A stretch of 64,000 nucleotides of DNA, taken from Isoetes taiwanensis (lineage: Eukaryota; Streptophyta; Lycopodiopsida; Isoetales; Isoetaceae). The stretch spans positions 5,417,945 to 5,481,944 of the forward strand of contig JAJEKV010000023.1 in the NCBI GenBank assembly GCA_021234155.1, in the 5' to 3' direction. A model generated the notes under the pieces. It was given only the letters and a program-made list of their open reading frames with translations, did no database searches and was not told the DNA's origin. Below are positions 48,960 to 57,234 of this stretch, in pieces (position 1 is the first letter of the stretch; each line of letters starts with the position of its first letter). A program made the translations under genes and the position numbers.

Positions 48960-49810
48960 TCACTCTTCTTGTTCACCAAAATATTTGTCGTCCATAGCTT
49001 TCATGATCGCCTTGCTCTCTGGATCGGGTTCCGTGAGGCTCGGATAGTTCCTAATCACATCGGCGACAAGAATGGCAAAGAGGGATTCCGCCAAGACAGG
49101 ACACAGTCCGAAGGACAACCACCTATCCGTCTCATATTCTTCAGGTCGATATGGCTTAGCAATGATTGTATTTTGCGCGTTATGATAGCACTTGTAGGCG
49201 GAGTCGTCTATGATCAGCGTGTTGTGTTTGCCATAGTCCTGGAATTGCTCATAAACCCCCGGCCGACCTTTTCACCATTATAGGCTTCCCCTTTGTGATG
49301 GCTGGATCGAGGTCCGACACATGCTCGACCCTTTCGCTTCCCCAAACGAACTTGAACTTCAAAACTGAAATGCCGAGAACACCAAGAACATTGACAATAT
49401 TTTTCTTTGCCATACAAGACCATATGCCCACTTCGAATCCCCGTTCAATGCACCATTCAATAATTTCCTTAGCTCTAGGCCTCGGATACACTATTTTATG
49501 CTCCGTTCTGGTCGGGATCTGCGAGGTGTTAATCTCGGGGACGTCTTTATCGTGGTATACTGCAGCTAATACTCCATTGACGTCAAATATTACAAGCTTG
49601 GCGGGACCAGCTGGATCCCAGTTGGAGTTTGGCTCTGACCATATTTCCGGTTCATCGGGATCCAAATGCGGGATCATTATCTTTTCGGGTCCTTTCTGGC
49701 TGTGAGCAGTGTCTTGCTCTGGATTGTCTTTGTGGAGTGCACTCTCCTCCTCGCGACGTGAACCGCCGATATCCAATGACAATGATCCAGAGTCGTTGAC
49801 ATGGAACTCC
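48960..49810 (-). pseudogene. FCP1/NIF-type HAD phosphatase domain, last exon of element B minus-strand gene
   Basis: The exon begins after TTTCAG (49,813–49,811) and ends TGA 48,960–48,962. HAD motif I reads LVIFDVNGVLA: the nucleophile Asp is kept and the second Asp is Asn, as in the plant DLNG-type NIF-domain proteins. EVGIWSCMAKKN and TLIIDDSAYKCYHNAQN match the GVWSS…KKN and LLLDDSPYK blocks of that family. Such enzymes dephosphorylate proteins, in FCP1 the RNA polymerase II CTD; activity here is not known. A one-base frameshift near 49,270–49,285 splits the domain before YEQFQDYGKHN. Three palindromes lie just downstream. It may be captured host DNA or an element-specific gene. Confidence 0.8.
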
Positions 49811-49949
49811 CTGAAATGATGACATCTGTCAAAAAGGAAACGAGTTTTCTTGACTCGCGAGTCGAGAATGAAAAGAAAAAGGTATTGAAAGGAAACGAGT
49901 TTTCTCGACTCGCGAGTCGAGAAACACCGATAGAGCAAAGTAAACTCAC
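49811..49949 (-). other. 139-bp intron holding two palindromes
   Basis: Donor GTGAG at 49,949 and acceptor CAG ending at 49,811. Palindromes at 49,847–49,868 and 49,901–49,924 occupy about a third of it. Confidence 0.75.
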
Positions 49950-50366
49950 CTCAATCTCAGATTCTCAAGAATGTGTTCGGCAGCATCCTTGTCTAAACCT
50001 TCGACATTCACGTCTACGTCAGCTTGGTCTCCCTCGTCCCCGCCGCCTTTCTTCGCTTTCATTTGTCTTCCTCCCCTTGAAATGCTCATGAAGCAGATCC
50101 AGGTATGACCGAATGGTTTCAACCATGTCCTTATTTCCAACCACGGATATAGGTTTCATTCCAAACAGCATAGCCCCCTGAGAGAACAGGCCATTCATGT
50201 ACCACTCGCATACAATTTGATCTTCCTCGACCAGGCTGGTTATGAAGTACTTGATAACTCTTGGCCGGATAGGAATTCTATGTATAGGACCTGTCGCACC
50301 ATCTTTGCTGACCTTGTCCATCGATGGAACATCCTCCATAAATCTGCCCCCCTTCCAGGGTTCCAT
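49950..50366 (-). pseudogene. Element B minus-strand gene, exon 4
   Basis: The frame begins after an AGAGCAG acceptor with MEPWKGGRFMEDVPSMDKVS and continues with IKYFITSLVEEDQIVCEWYM and MLFGMKPISVVGNKDMVETI. A frame shift near 50,065–50,075 leads to an acidic tail (GGDEGDQADVDVNVEGLDKD) and the exon end ENLRL. No known domain is recognised. It joins the phosphatase exon. Confidence 0.65.
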
Positions 50367-50394
50367 CTGCTCTTGAGAGATCATGCAGGGAATA

Positions 50395-51000
50395 AATTAC
50401 TAATCGCATATTTCTTATTAGCCAGAATGACTTTAGCTAAACTTGCTCGATATTAATCCCAAAACTTTCTGTGGTTTAGCTAAACTCTACACATTTTTCC
50501 TCTCATACTTTCTAGCGTTTAGCTAAACTAACCCAAACATCAACCCAAAAATTTTTATGGTATGACCAACAGAAAATATTAAGCCAAATTACTATACTTT
50601 TTCTCAATATATTCCATTTATTTTGGTCATTTTCTTTGTGAAAACATTCTAAAATAATGCTAACTAGCAAAGTCTAGGACTCAAATTAATTCATAATGCT
50701 AGAAACTAAACTAGTAATCCTATATTTCATATAAATTAGAATGATGTTAGCTAAACTGGCCCGAAATTCATTCTAAAACTTTCTATGGCTTAGCTAAACA
50801 ATACAAAATTTCAGTCTCTTACTTTCTAGTGTTTGGCTAAAGAGCTCCAAGGTTGGTGAAGTCCCGAAAAAAGTTAAGCTAAAATTATTATTTTTTTCCC
50901 AATTTTTTCCATTTACTTTAGCCAAATTATTTTGAAAATGTGCTAAAAAATCGCCAAATAGCTAAGTTTAGCCCTTAAATTATTCCATGAGATCATGAAC
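50395..51000. repeat. ~310-bp tandem duplication in an AT-rich intron
   Basis: Two diverged copies, about 50,395–50,700 and 50,705–51,000, share 'cccaaaactttctgtgg', 'actttctagcgtttagctaaac' and 'ttccatttattttggtca' blocks. Each copy repeats the small palindrome GTTTAGCTAAAC. The stretch separates exons 3 and 4 of the minus-strand gene and holds no coding frame. Confidence 0.7.
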
Positions 51001-51123
51001 CTGTCGAGATAATGATGCTCGCTAGACCACCACTTATCCAGGTCTACAGCCGATCTTGAAATCAAAACCAAAACTATGTTGGCAAAGCTTGGTGCCTTCG
51101 GCAAGCCAAGTCTACACTCATGA

Positions 51124-52196
51124 TCAAGTTTCGTATATGGAGTACATGATCTTGTTGGTGAAGTTAATATCAGCTGCCCATTGGGAGACAGCAGTTGTCT
51201 GATTGCCCGGCATGCAAAAGACAAGGAAACTGAAAGTATCCAGGTCGGTCATGTCCAGACACGTCTTGTACCACTGCTCTATGTCAGCTTTGTCATAAAA
51301 AAGGGTGGGGTCTTCGATCATATTGATGACAAATAGTGCCACCGGGTCAGTGCGGTTCGCACCACCAAATCCCTTGTGTCCCAAAGTTACCAGAAATGGG
51401 GGGGAGCTATCGTCGGCCTTAAATGGGACCACCCCGAATCCAAGCTTCCTCTTCAGAATTGCCATAGCACGTTCAGGGAAAGGAAGGGTTTTGACGTTAC
51501 GCTTCAGCTTGGTGTTGATGTAGGGTTGACATAGACGGTTCAATTCCTTCATGTCTTCCTCATCAAGGGCAGCCTTTTCCTTGTAAAAATCAAAGTCATG
51601 GTATTCATTAGATGCAACGTTGCAGAACTCCGTGATGCCTTCTTCTAACGCACGCTGTCGCTTTAGGACTGTGGCATAATCCTTTGCGTCCTGCATTTTA
51701 GAACTCCTAGTCTTCCTTAGCAGGATTGTTCCATCCAAGATTACGCCTTGCGTGTCAAGCGTTTCTTTGTCCGTGAGGCCTCAGATCCTCTTCATGAAGC
51801 GCTTGTCAAACAACTTGGGGTCCGGCCTGGATGGAAATTCTCCATTGCTTTGTCCTTGAGCCTTGCCTCGTGTCCATTGAGCCCATATCTGAGTCCATTT
51901 CTCCCAGACCGCCTCAGTGCTAAGAATGAGGTCATATTGGTCTGAGAGAGACTCCCTGCCTTTCCTTGGTGTTCTCTTCTTCTTCTCCTCTTCTTCCTCT
52001 CCCTCATCATCTTCCTGTCCCTCCAGCAGAACATATCTGCATAGTTTCTCAAAGGTCTTCCACTTATCCAGGGAGCCCCTGTTTTCCTTTAGGACGCCGA
52101 GGACAACCCAATGCTTTCCATGTTGCCTAGCGTGTATGATCCGTCGGGGATAAGGGCTGCATTCGGCCAATGCACCAATGTCGAGCATGAAAGCAT
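51124..52196 (-). pseudogene. Element B minus-strand gene, exon 3
   Basis: The exon starts after TTTTGTAG (ending 52,197). It encodes FMLDIGALAECSPYPRRI, KHWVVLGVLKENRGSLDKWK, an acidic/basic low-complexity run (EDDEGEEEEEKKKRTPRKG) and AVWEKWTQIWAQWTRGKA. After an in-frame TGA (51,781–51,783) the same frame goes on with GLTDKETLDTQGVILDGTIL, then FLVTLGHKGFGGANRTDPVA and FLVFCMPGNQTTAVSQWAA. No known domain is recognised. The frame is open apart from the single TGA, where CGA to TGA is a plausible decay. Confidence 0.65.
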
Positions 52197-52637
52197 CTAC
52201 AAAACCCGCAATAAACAAGAATAGTAGCCTCGGGGTTTTTCGACTCGCGAAGTCGAGAAAGTCCCTTGAAAGTCTAATTTTCTTTTACTTATTCGATTTT
52301 CTCGACTCAGCGAGTCGAGAAAGCTCAGATCCTTTGATTTTCTCGTGTTACCTCGCTTTTCGACTCGCGAGTCGAAACCCCCTGATATCGGGGAAAATGT
52401 TAGATGGTAGGGCTTTTCGACTTCGCGAGTCAGAAAGTCCCTTGAACGCCTAATTTTCTTTTACTTATTCGGGTTTTCTCGACGCGAAGTCGAGAAAGCT
52501 CTACATCCTTTGATTTTTCGTATTTACCTCGGCTTTCGACTCGCGAGTCGAAACCCCCTGATAATCGGGAAAATGTTAGGATGGTAGGGCTTTTCGACTT
52601 CGCGAGTCGAGAATGGAAAGATTCGAGAGTTATTTAC
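52197..52637 (-). other. 441-bp intron carrying seven palindromes in two tandem ~175-bp units
   Basis: GT donor at 52,637 and AG acceptor at 52,197. Units of about 52,238–52,412 and 52,413–52,590 share 'cttgaa…ctaattttcttttacttattcg', 'cctttgattt' and 'cgaaaccccctgat' and each carries three palindromes; a seventh closes the array. The palindromes therefore spread partly by local duplication. Confidence 0.8.
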
Positions 52638-53353
52638 CTTACGTAAATGGGCACTGCCGCTATTGTTACAGCGGGCAAAGGGCAATACTTGCGCCGCCCT
52701 CATCGAATCTGACCGTCTACAACCTAGAACCGGACGTCTTTTCCCTTCGGATCTTCCTCGGACTTCCACCTGAACGGCTCCACCGGTCGACTGTTAAAAG
52801 GTATGACATCGCGGGCATTGGATGCGCAATGAGGATGTCGCACCATCAGTTCGAGAATCTCCGGCATGTGTCTTTGGATTAAATTCCCCGTGGTTGAACA
52901 AAGGCGGCATCTCCGTGCAAACCTTCACCGTCTAATGTCCAAAGGCGGCTTGTGTGATATTCCCAACGGATAATACTGAGCTAGACGCTCCATTTTCTGT
53001 GCCCCTCTCTGTGAAATCCTGATCTGATCATCTGGATCCATTATTGGGGACTCGACCATATCTTCGTCTCCTTCGTCATCTGATTCCTCCCGTGTGGTGT
53101 CATCATCCCCATCTTTGTTTTTTGGTGGACTTTTTTGTGTATGAACCACAACTTCATTCCCCAATTGTAGAGTGTTGTAGAGTCTTCAAAGACAAGAGAA
53201 GTGAAGCTCCCCGTATTGAAAGCTTTTCCCCGACTCGAAATCTCCATACCAAGCTCCCTGGATGTTAGGGTTCCGGCCTCCTTCATCCCTTCCAGATCCT
53301 TCCACCCAAGGTTTCGACAATTTAAAGCGCTGGCCTTTTTCGGTGCCCTTAGC
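52638..53353 (-). pseudogene. Element B minus-strand gene, exon 2
   Basis: The frame reads AKGTEKGQRFKLSKPWVEGS, NPNIQGAWYGDFESGKSFQY, then TGA (53,186–53,188), LGNEVVVHTQKSPPKNKDGD with an acidic stretch, and MERLAQYYPLGISHKPPLDI. Then come TGA (52,925–52,927), MPEILELMVRHPHC and PVEPFRWKSEEDPKGKDVRF, and TAG (52,724–52,726). The last 90 bp before the CGTAAG/GTAAAT donor are in another frame. A possible alternative start is ATG 53,362. No known domain is recognised. Confidence 0.55.
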
Positions 53354-53414
53354 CTTGCTCATGGAAGACCGAGAATAATTTGAAACCGCTAATTTTTGGT
53401 GTGATAGAACTTAC

Positions 53415-53810
53415 TCTTTTCGGCGGTCCTCGACATGTAGTGTTAAATGCTTTGAATCGACGCAGAGCGGAGAGCACAACACCGATTTTCTTGTACTTGT
53501 CTCCGAGCTCTTCTTGTCCCTTTGGTGTAGAAAACAGATCTTTCTCCTTCCCACTTGTCGATACCTCGACATACCACCAAGAATCTGGCTGCTTTGTTTC
53601 AAGAAGCTCGTCTCCATCCCTCGATGCCGAAGAATGGAGTTCGCCGCTGATCACCGGTGAGTCCGAGGTGAATGCCGCAAGAAGAAAGGATGGATCGGTT
53701 AAGGTATTAGACAAAAGAAAAACCTCGAGCTCACGGGGTGTTTGTCTTCTTCTTCTTGCCCATTTGGTAGAAGCATCCCTCCTCCGGCCTCGCTTCTTGG
53801 GCCGAGTCAT
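53415..53810 (-). pseudogene. Element B minus-strand gene, first exon
   Basis: ATG at 53,810 begins MTRPKKRGRRRDASTKWARR, a strongly basic start that looks like a nuclear localisation signal. It is followed by VFLLSNTLTDPSFLLAAFTS and QPDSWWYVEVSTSGKEKDLF, ending at GPPKR before a GTAAGT donor (53,414). A 61-bp intron to 53,354 would keep frame with exon 2. No known domain is recognised. Confidence 0.6.
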
Positions 53811-54093
53811 GTCTCAGATGCCCTCTCATCCTCTTGGACCCCTCAGTAAATTAAGTCTCCTCCGCGTTGTGAGTTTTAGGACCTGCATGTAAAAAGATCG
53901 GGCGTGTTCTTTAATTTGAAGTTAAGGACATGCAATCATTTATGAAAAGAAGCGGGCTAAGGGTACAAAGACGGTAGGCTTTAGCCCGCCCAAACACTAT
54001 TTCAAATTTAATCACATCAAGGGACTAAGTGAGCGAGCCTAGTTTATCTTCCCCGCTGCATTGGGGACCTCGAAGTTCGAGGGGGAGCATCGA

Positions 54094-54139
54094 CCGTTAG
54101 CGACTTCCGGAATGGGCGCTGATGATAAGTCGCTAACGG
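54094..54139. repeat. 13-bp perfect inverted repeat
   Basis: CCGTTAGCGACTT at 54,094–54,106 pairs with AAGTCGCTAACGG at 54,127–54,139 across a 20-bp loop. It is distinct in sequence from the CGCG palindromes. Confidence 0.85.
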
Positions 54140-54519
54140 CGCCTTGCATATGTGTTTTTCCCCGACCGCCCCTATTGCTTGATTGATTTGATCGATGAGC
54201 ACGGAGCTAAGGTAGGAAGCGGAGAGGAGCTGCCAGACACGGGAACTCTACACTCGCGGGCGCCATGGAACGGGGATACGCGAGAATCGCAGATGATACA
54301 AGTATTAGATGCTAATACACTCTTTGAAGAGACCGACGTGAAGAAGCAAAGACTCTAGGTGAGGCTGCGGGATCCGTGATACAGTGGCCCAAGGAATTAC
54401 TGCGTGAAGAGGTGAGTTTCAGAGATGCCTATGTTATTTCGCTTGTTGAACATAGATCAGGCTAGGTCTAAGGCCCAGGAGATGCGGTTCAAATGCATCC
54501 TCTTGTAGTTAGTCGGAGG

Positions 54520-55680
54520 GGCCTCCATTCCAGGTCCAACCACTCCTCTTCGCAATATTCGAGGAAGATGGTTCAAGGAGAGTGGCTCGAGGCAGGCTAG
54601 AGGCACTTGGGACTAAAAAAAGGGGAGAATACAAAGTGCAAGTACTTGTAGAGAATGCAAGCCTTGGCTTCCTCTCTCGTGGTTTCCCGGGTTACTTGTA
54701 GAGGCCTCCACCCAACCGAATGCGACTGTTATCGCTGTCTACATTCTCGACTCGCAAGTCGAGAATGCCTTGGCCATCCAGAACTCCGGTTAGTACACAC
54801 GGAGTGCCTGTTGGTTAAGGCATTCCCGACTCATGGAGGCGCAGAATGCGCAAACAAGCTCTATGGTTTCCCAATGCGCGCAGAGTGGCTCGACCGGGTA
54901 GAGGCCAACGCACCACACATAGGAGAATTGGTCTGGCTAGAGGATTCTCGATCAGCGAGTCGAGAATGCGCATTGGTTTCAGAGTCTATATTTTCGACTT
55001 TAAGTCGAGAATGCCTTAGCCATCGAGAACTCCGGATGGTACACATGGAGTGCCGGTTGGGTAAGGTATTCCCGACTTCCTGAGCCGAGAATGCATACAA
55101 GAAGCTCGCGTGGTTTCCCATTGGGTTGCTAAGAGTTGGCTATGCAGACAGCCAAAACAACTTCCCTTCGCGAATGTCCGAGGAAGATAGAAGGAGAGTT
55201 GTTAAGACCGCCTCTGCAGCCAGCTCTAGAGTCGTATCACTGGCCGCTTTCTCGACTCACGAAGTCGAAAGCTGCCAGCACCTTGTGGGTTAGTCGCCGA
55301 GGCCTCCACCCAATCGAGCCCATCCCCTTCGCAATATTCACCTAAGATGGTTCAAGGAGACGGTCTTTGATTGGGTAGAGGCCATCGCGACCACAATAAT
55401 GTGAGAATTGGGTTGCTAAGAGTTGGCCCGGCAGACGGTGAAAACCACTTCCCTTCGCAATGTCCGAGGAAGATAGAACGAGTGGTTAAGATCGCTGCGC
55501 AGGCCAGCTCTAGAGTGCACTAGAACTGCGTTTTTCTCGACTCACGAAGTCGAGAAAGCCGCCAAAGCAACTCGTGGTTAGTCGCCGAGGCCTCCACCCG
55601 GTCGGGAGCTACCCCTCTTCGCAATATTCGATGAGCATGGTTCGAAGGAGAGTGGCTCAGACCGGGTGGAGGCACCTCGC
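54520..55680. repeat. Repeated ~250–300-bp units with GGCCTCCACCC hairpins
   Basis: Units near 54,520, 54,697, 55,300 and 55,588 share 'gaggcctccaccc', 'cttcgcaatattcg' and 'gatggttcaaggaga'. In the clearest, CCTCCACCCGGTC (about 55,590) pairs with GACCGGGTGGAGG (about 55,659). In another, GGCCTCCACCCAATC (about 55,300) pairs with GATTGGGTAGAGGCC (about 55,370). Stems change together in sequence between units. CGCG palindromes sit between these hairpins. Confidence 0.75.
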
Positions 55681-56939
55681 GACGCACAAAGAGCCATTGG
55701 CGGTATCACATTCTCGACTCACGAGTCGAGAAGGCTGCAGCCGGGTTCTAAAGAATGTGAAGACATTGGGTAGCCGCGGCAATCCCGATCGCGAAGTCGA
55801 GAATCCCTCAACCGCCAACAGTCCAGAGTGTACACTCCCTCTTCTCGCCCTGAAGTCGGAAGTTCTCGACTTCGCGAGTGAGAAGAAGGCCTCGTACTTC
55901 CCGGATCGTTGGCAAGTGAAGTATTCCCAACTCGCCACTCCCTTCTCGCATGTCTCCCCGCAGTGGATTTTGCCGTGAGTTAGAAATGGAGATTCATTGT
56001 GAAGCAATTCCTATTCTTAGTTCTTCTTTGGGAGAAAGACATTCCTAGTTATGTTACGTTAATGCTCGCAATATCTTAGTTCCTAACACCGGTCTCGATG
56101 ATTTCTATCTCGGTTGCTTGCTACTACTCTAACCACTATTCTCACTTGTGCACGCACAATGTATTCAATTCAACCACAAGCAAGAAAAAGATAACAAAAA
56201 AGAAAACAATACAAAGGGAAAATAGATAACTTGATGAGATTAGTGAGATCAATGAGAAAAAGAGAGAGAAAGTGGAGAAGAGTACAGAGAACGGTGGAGA
56301 AAAGACAGGAGAAATGAGATTAAAAAGGGTATGATATTACAAAACATACCGGAAGATTTTGTTGGATGAGGAGGAGGCTTCCGAAGTTCGCTTCCATGTG
56401 GGTATAGTCGTTGGCAAAGCGTGAATAAGGATTTCTCGGGCTGAATTGTATCAGGGATCAATAAGAGCCTCTAACAACAGAATATAAGTAAAAATGCACT
56501 AAAGGACTTACAGAAAACTAAAAAGCATCACTAAAAAGGGCCTCACTTTCTTCTCAGGTGGTAACGCCCGCTCGAACAATGAATCTGCGCGAGAACTTCG
56601 GCGCTGGAAGCGTCCTGATCCGTCGACCAAGCTACTGTCATAAGATGGCCTTGGAATCGCTCGGTTCGATCGATCGCCTGATCGGTAAAGCGGGCGCCTA
56701 AGGAAACAGGGGAGGATGAGTGATCAGAGAAAACAGGGGAGGAAGAATGGTCGGGGGGGAGAGGAAGAGGGTGCAGTTAATTCTGGCTGCACCCTCGAAC
56801 CTCGTAAAAGTGCAATAATAAAAACCATTGTCACGTGTGGGCCATGCCCTCCATGACGTGGCAGTGCGGATTGCTGACATGGCCACGGTTTCAGCCTCTG
56901 AAGAGGCGCCACGTGGACATGACAAGATATGAAAGGGTA

Positions 56940-57190
56940 GGTTATATGTTTATATATGTTATCTTATGTATTTAATAAGGTTTCAATGGTTGAATAGTTT
57001 CAATGGTTATATATGTTTACAATGTTTACATATGGTTTAGAATGAGTGTGGTTGTATGCTTTAATATGGTTATATGATTTTAGTTAATATGGTTGTATGA
57101 TTTTAGTTAATATGGTTGTATGATATAATATGATTATATTTAATATGTTTGTATGGTTTTATATGGTTCATATGGTCATATTTGTGGTGT
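56940..57190 (+). repeat. AT-rich degenerate tandem repeat
   Basis: The motif ATATGGTTGTATGATTTTAG recurs with variations (for example near 57,066, 57,088 and 57,111). It lies immediately upstream of the plus-strand gene and could be promoter-proximal. Confidence 0.75.
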
Positions 57191-57234
57191 TTGGGGCTAT
57201 ATGGTTTTAATGTGAGCTTTTTCATTCAGGGAAC

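Larger units (their letters stand above)
48648..55884. repeat. Family of ~22 CGCG-centred palindromes confined to element B
   Basis: The core is TCTCGACTCGCGAGTCGAGA, usually extended by T/A pairs. Positions (approx.): 48,648–48,673 (26-bp perfect), 48,702, 48,828, 49,847, 49,901, 52,238, 52,297, 52,357, 52,414, 52,475, 52,534, 52,590, 54,742, 54,943, 54,990, 55,246, 55,531, 55,709, 55,781 and 55,861, with weaker copies near 54,823 and 55,060. Seven lie in one intron (52,197–52,637), two in another (49,811–49,949), three just 3' of the phosphatase stop and the rest in non-coding DNA upstream. None is in a predicted exon. Flanks often extend the symmetry (ATGCC/GGCAT). They could form cruciforms or RNA hairpins; function unknown. 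Confidence 0.9.
53811..57234. other. Non-coding centre of element B between divergent genes
   Basis: About 3.4 kb without a convincing gene. It holds palindromes, larger hairpins and AT-rich repeats listed separately. A plus frame at 54,152–54,358 (LIDEHGAKVGSGEELPDTG) looks protein-like but is short and unsupported. It probably includes the promoters of both element B genes. Confidence 0.55.

Noticed and set aside
49295-49705. 136-codon plus-strand frame opposite the phosphatase exon
   Set aside because: It is the antisense shadow of the FCP1-like exon.
53380-53892. 170-codon plus-strand frame
   Set aside because: Antisense to the first exon of the element B minus-strand gene, which has the more credible composition and splice sites.
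48648-55884. CRISPR-like array of palindromic repeats
   Set aside because: The spacers are irregular, often coding or intronic and sometimes thousands of bases apart; the DNA is eukaryotic with spliced genes.
55574-55978. 134-codon plus-strand frame in element B
   Set aside because: It runs through hairpins and CGCG palindromes (SRLTSRE is a translated palindrome) and has no independent support.
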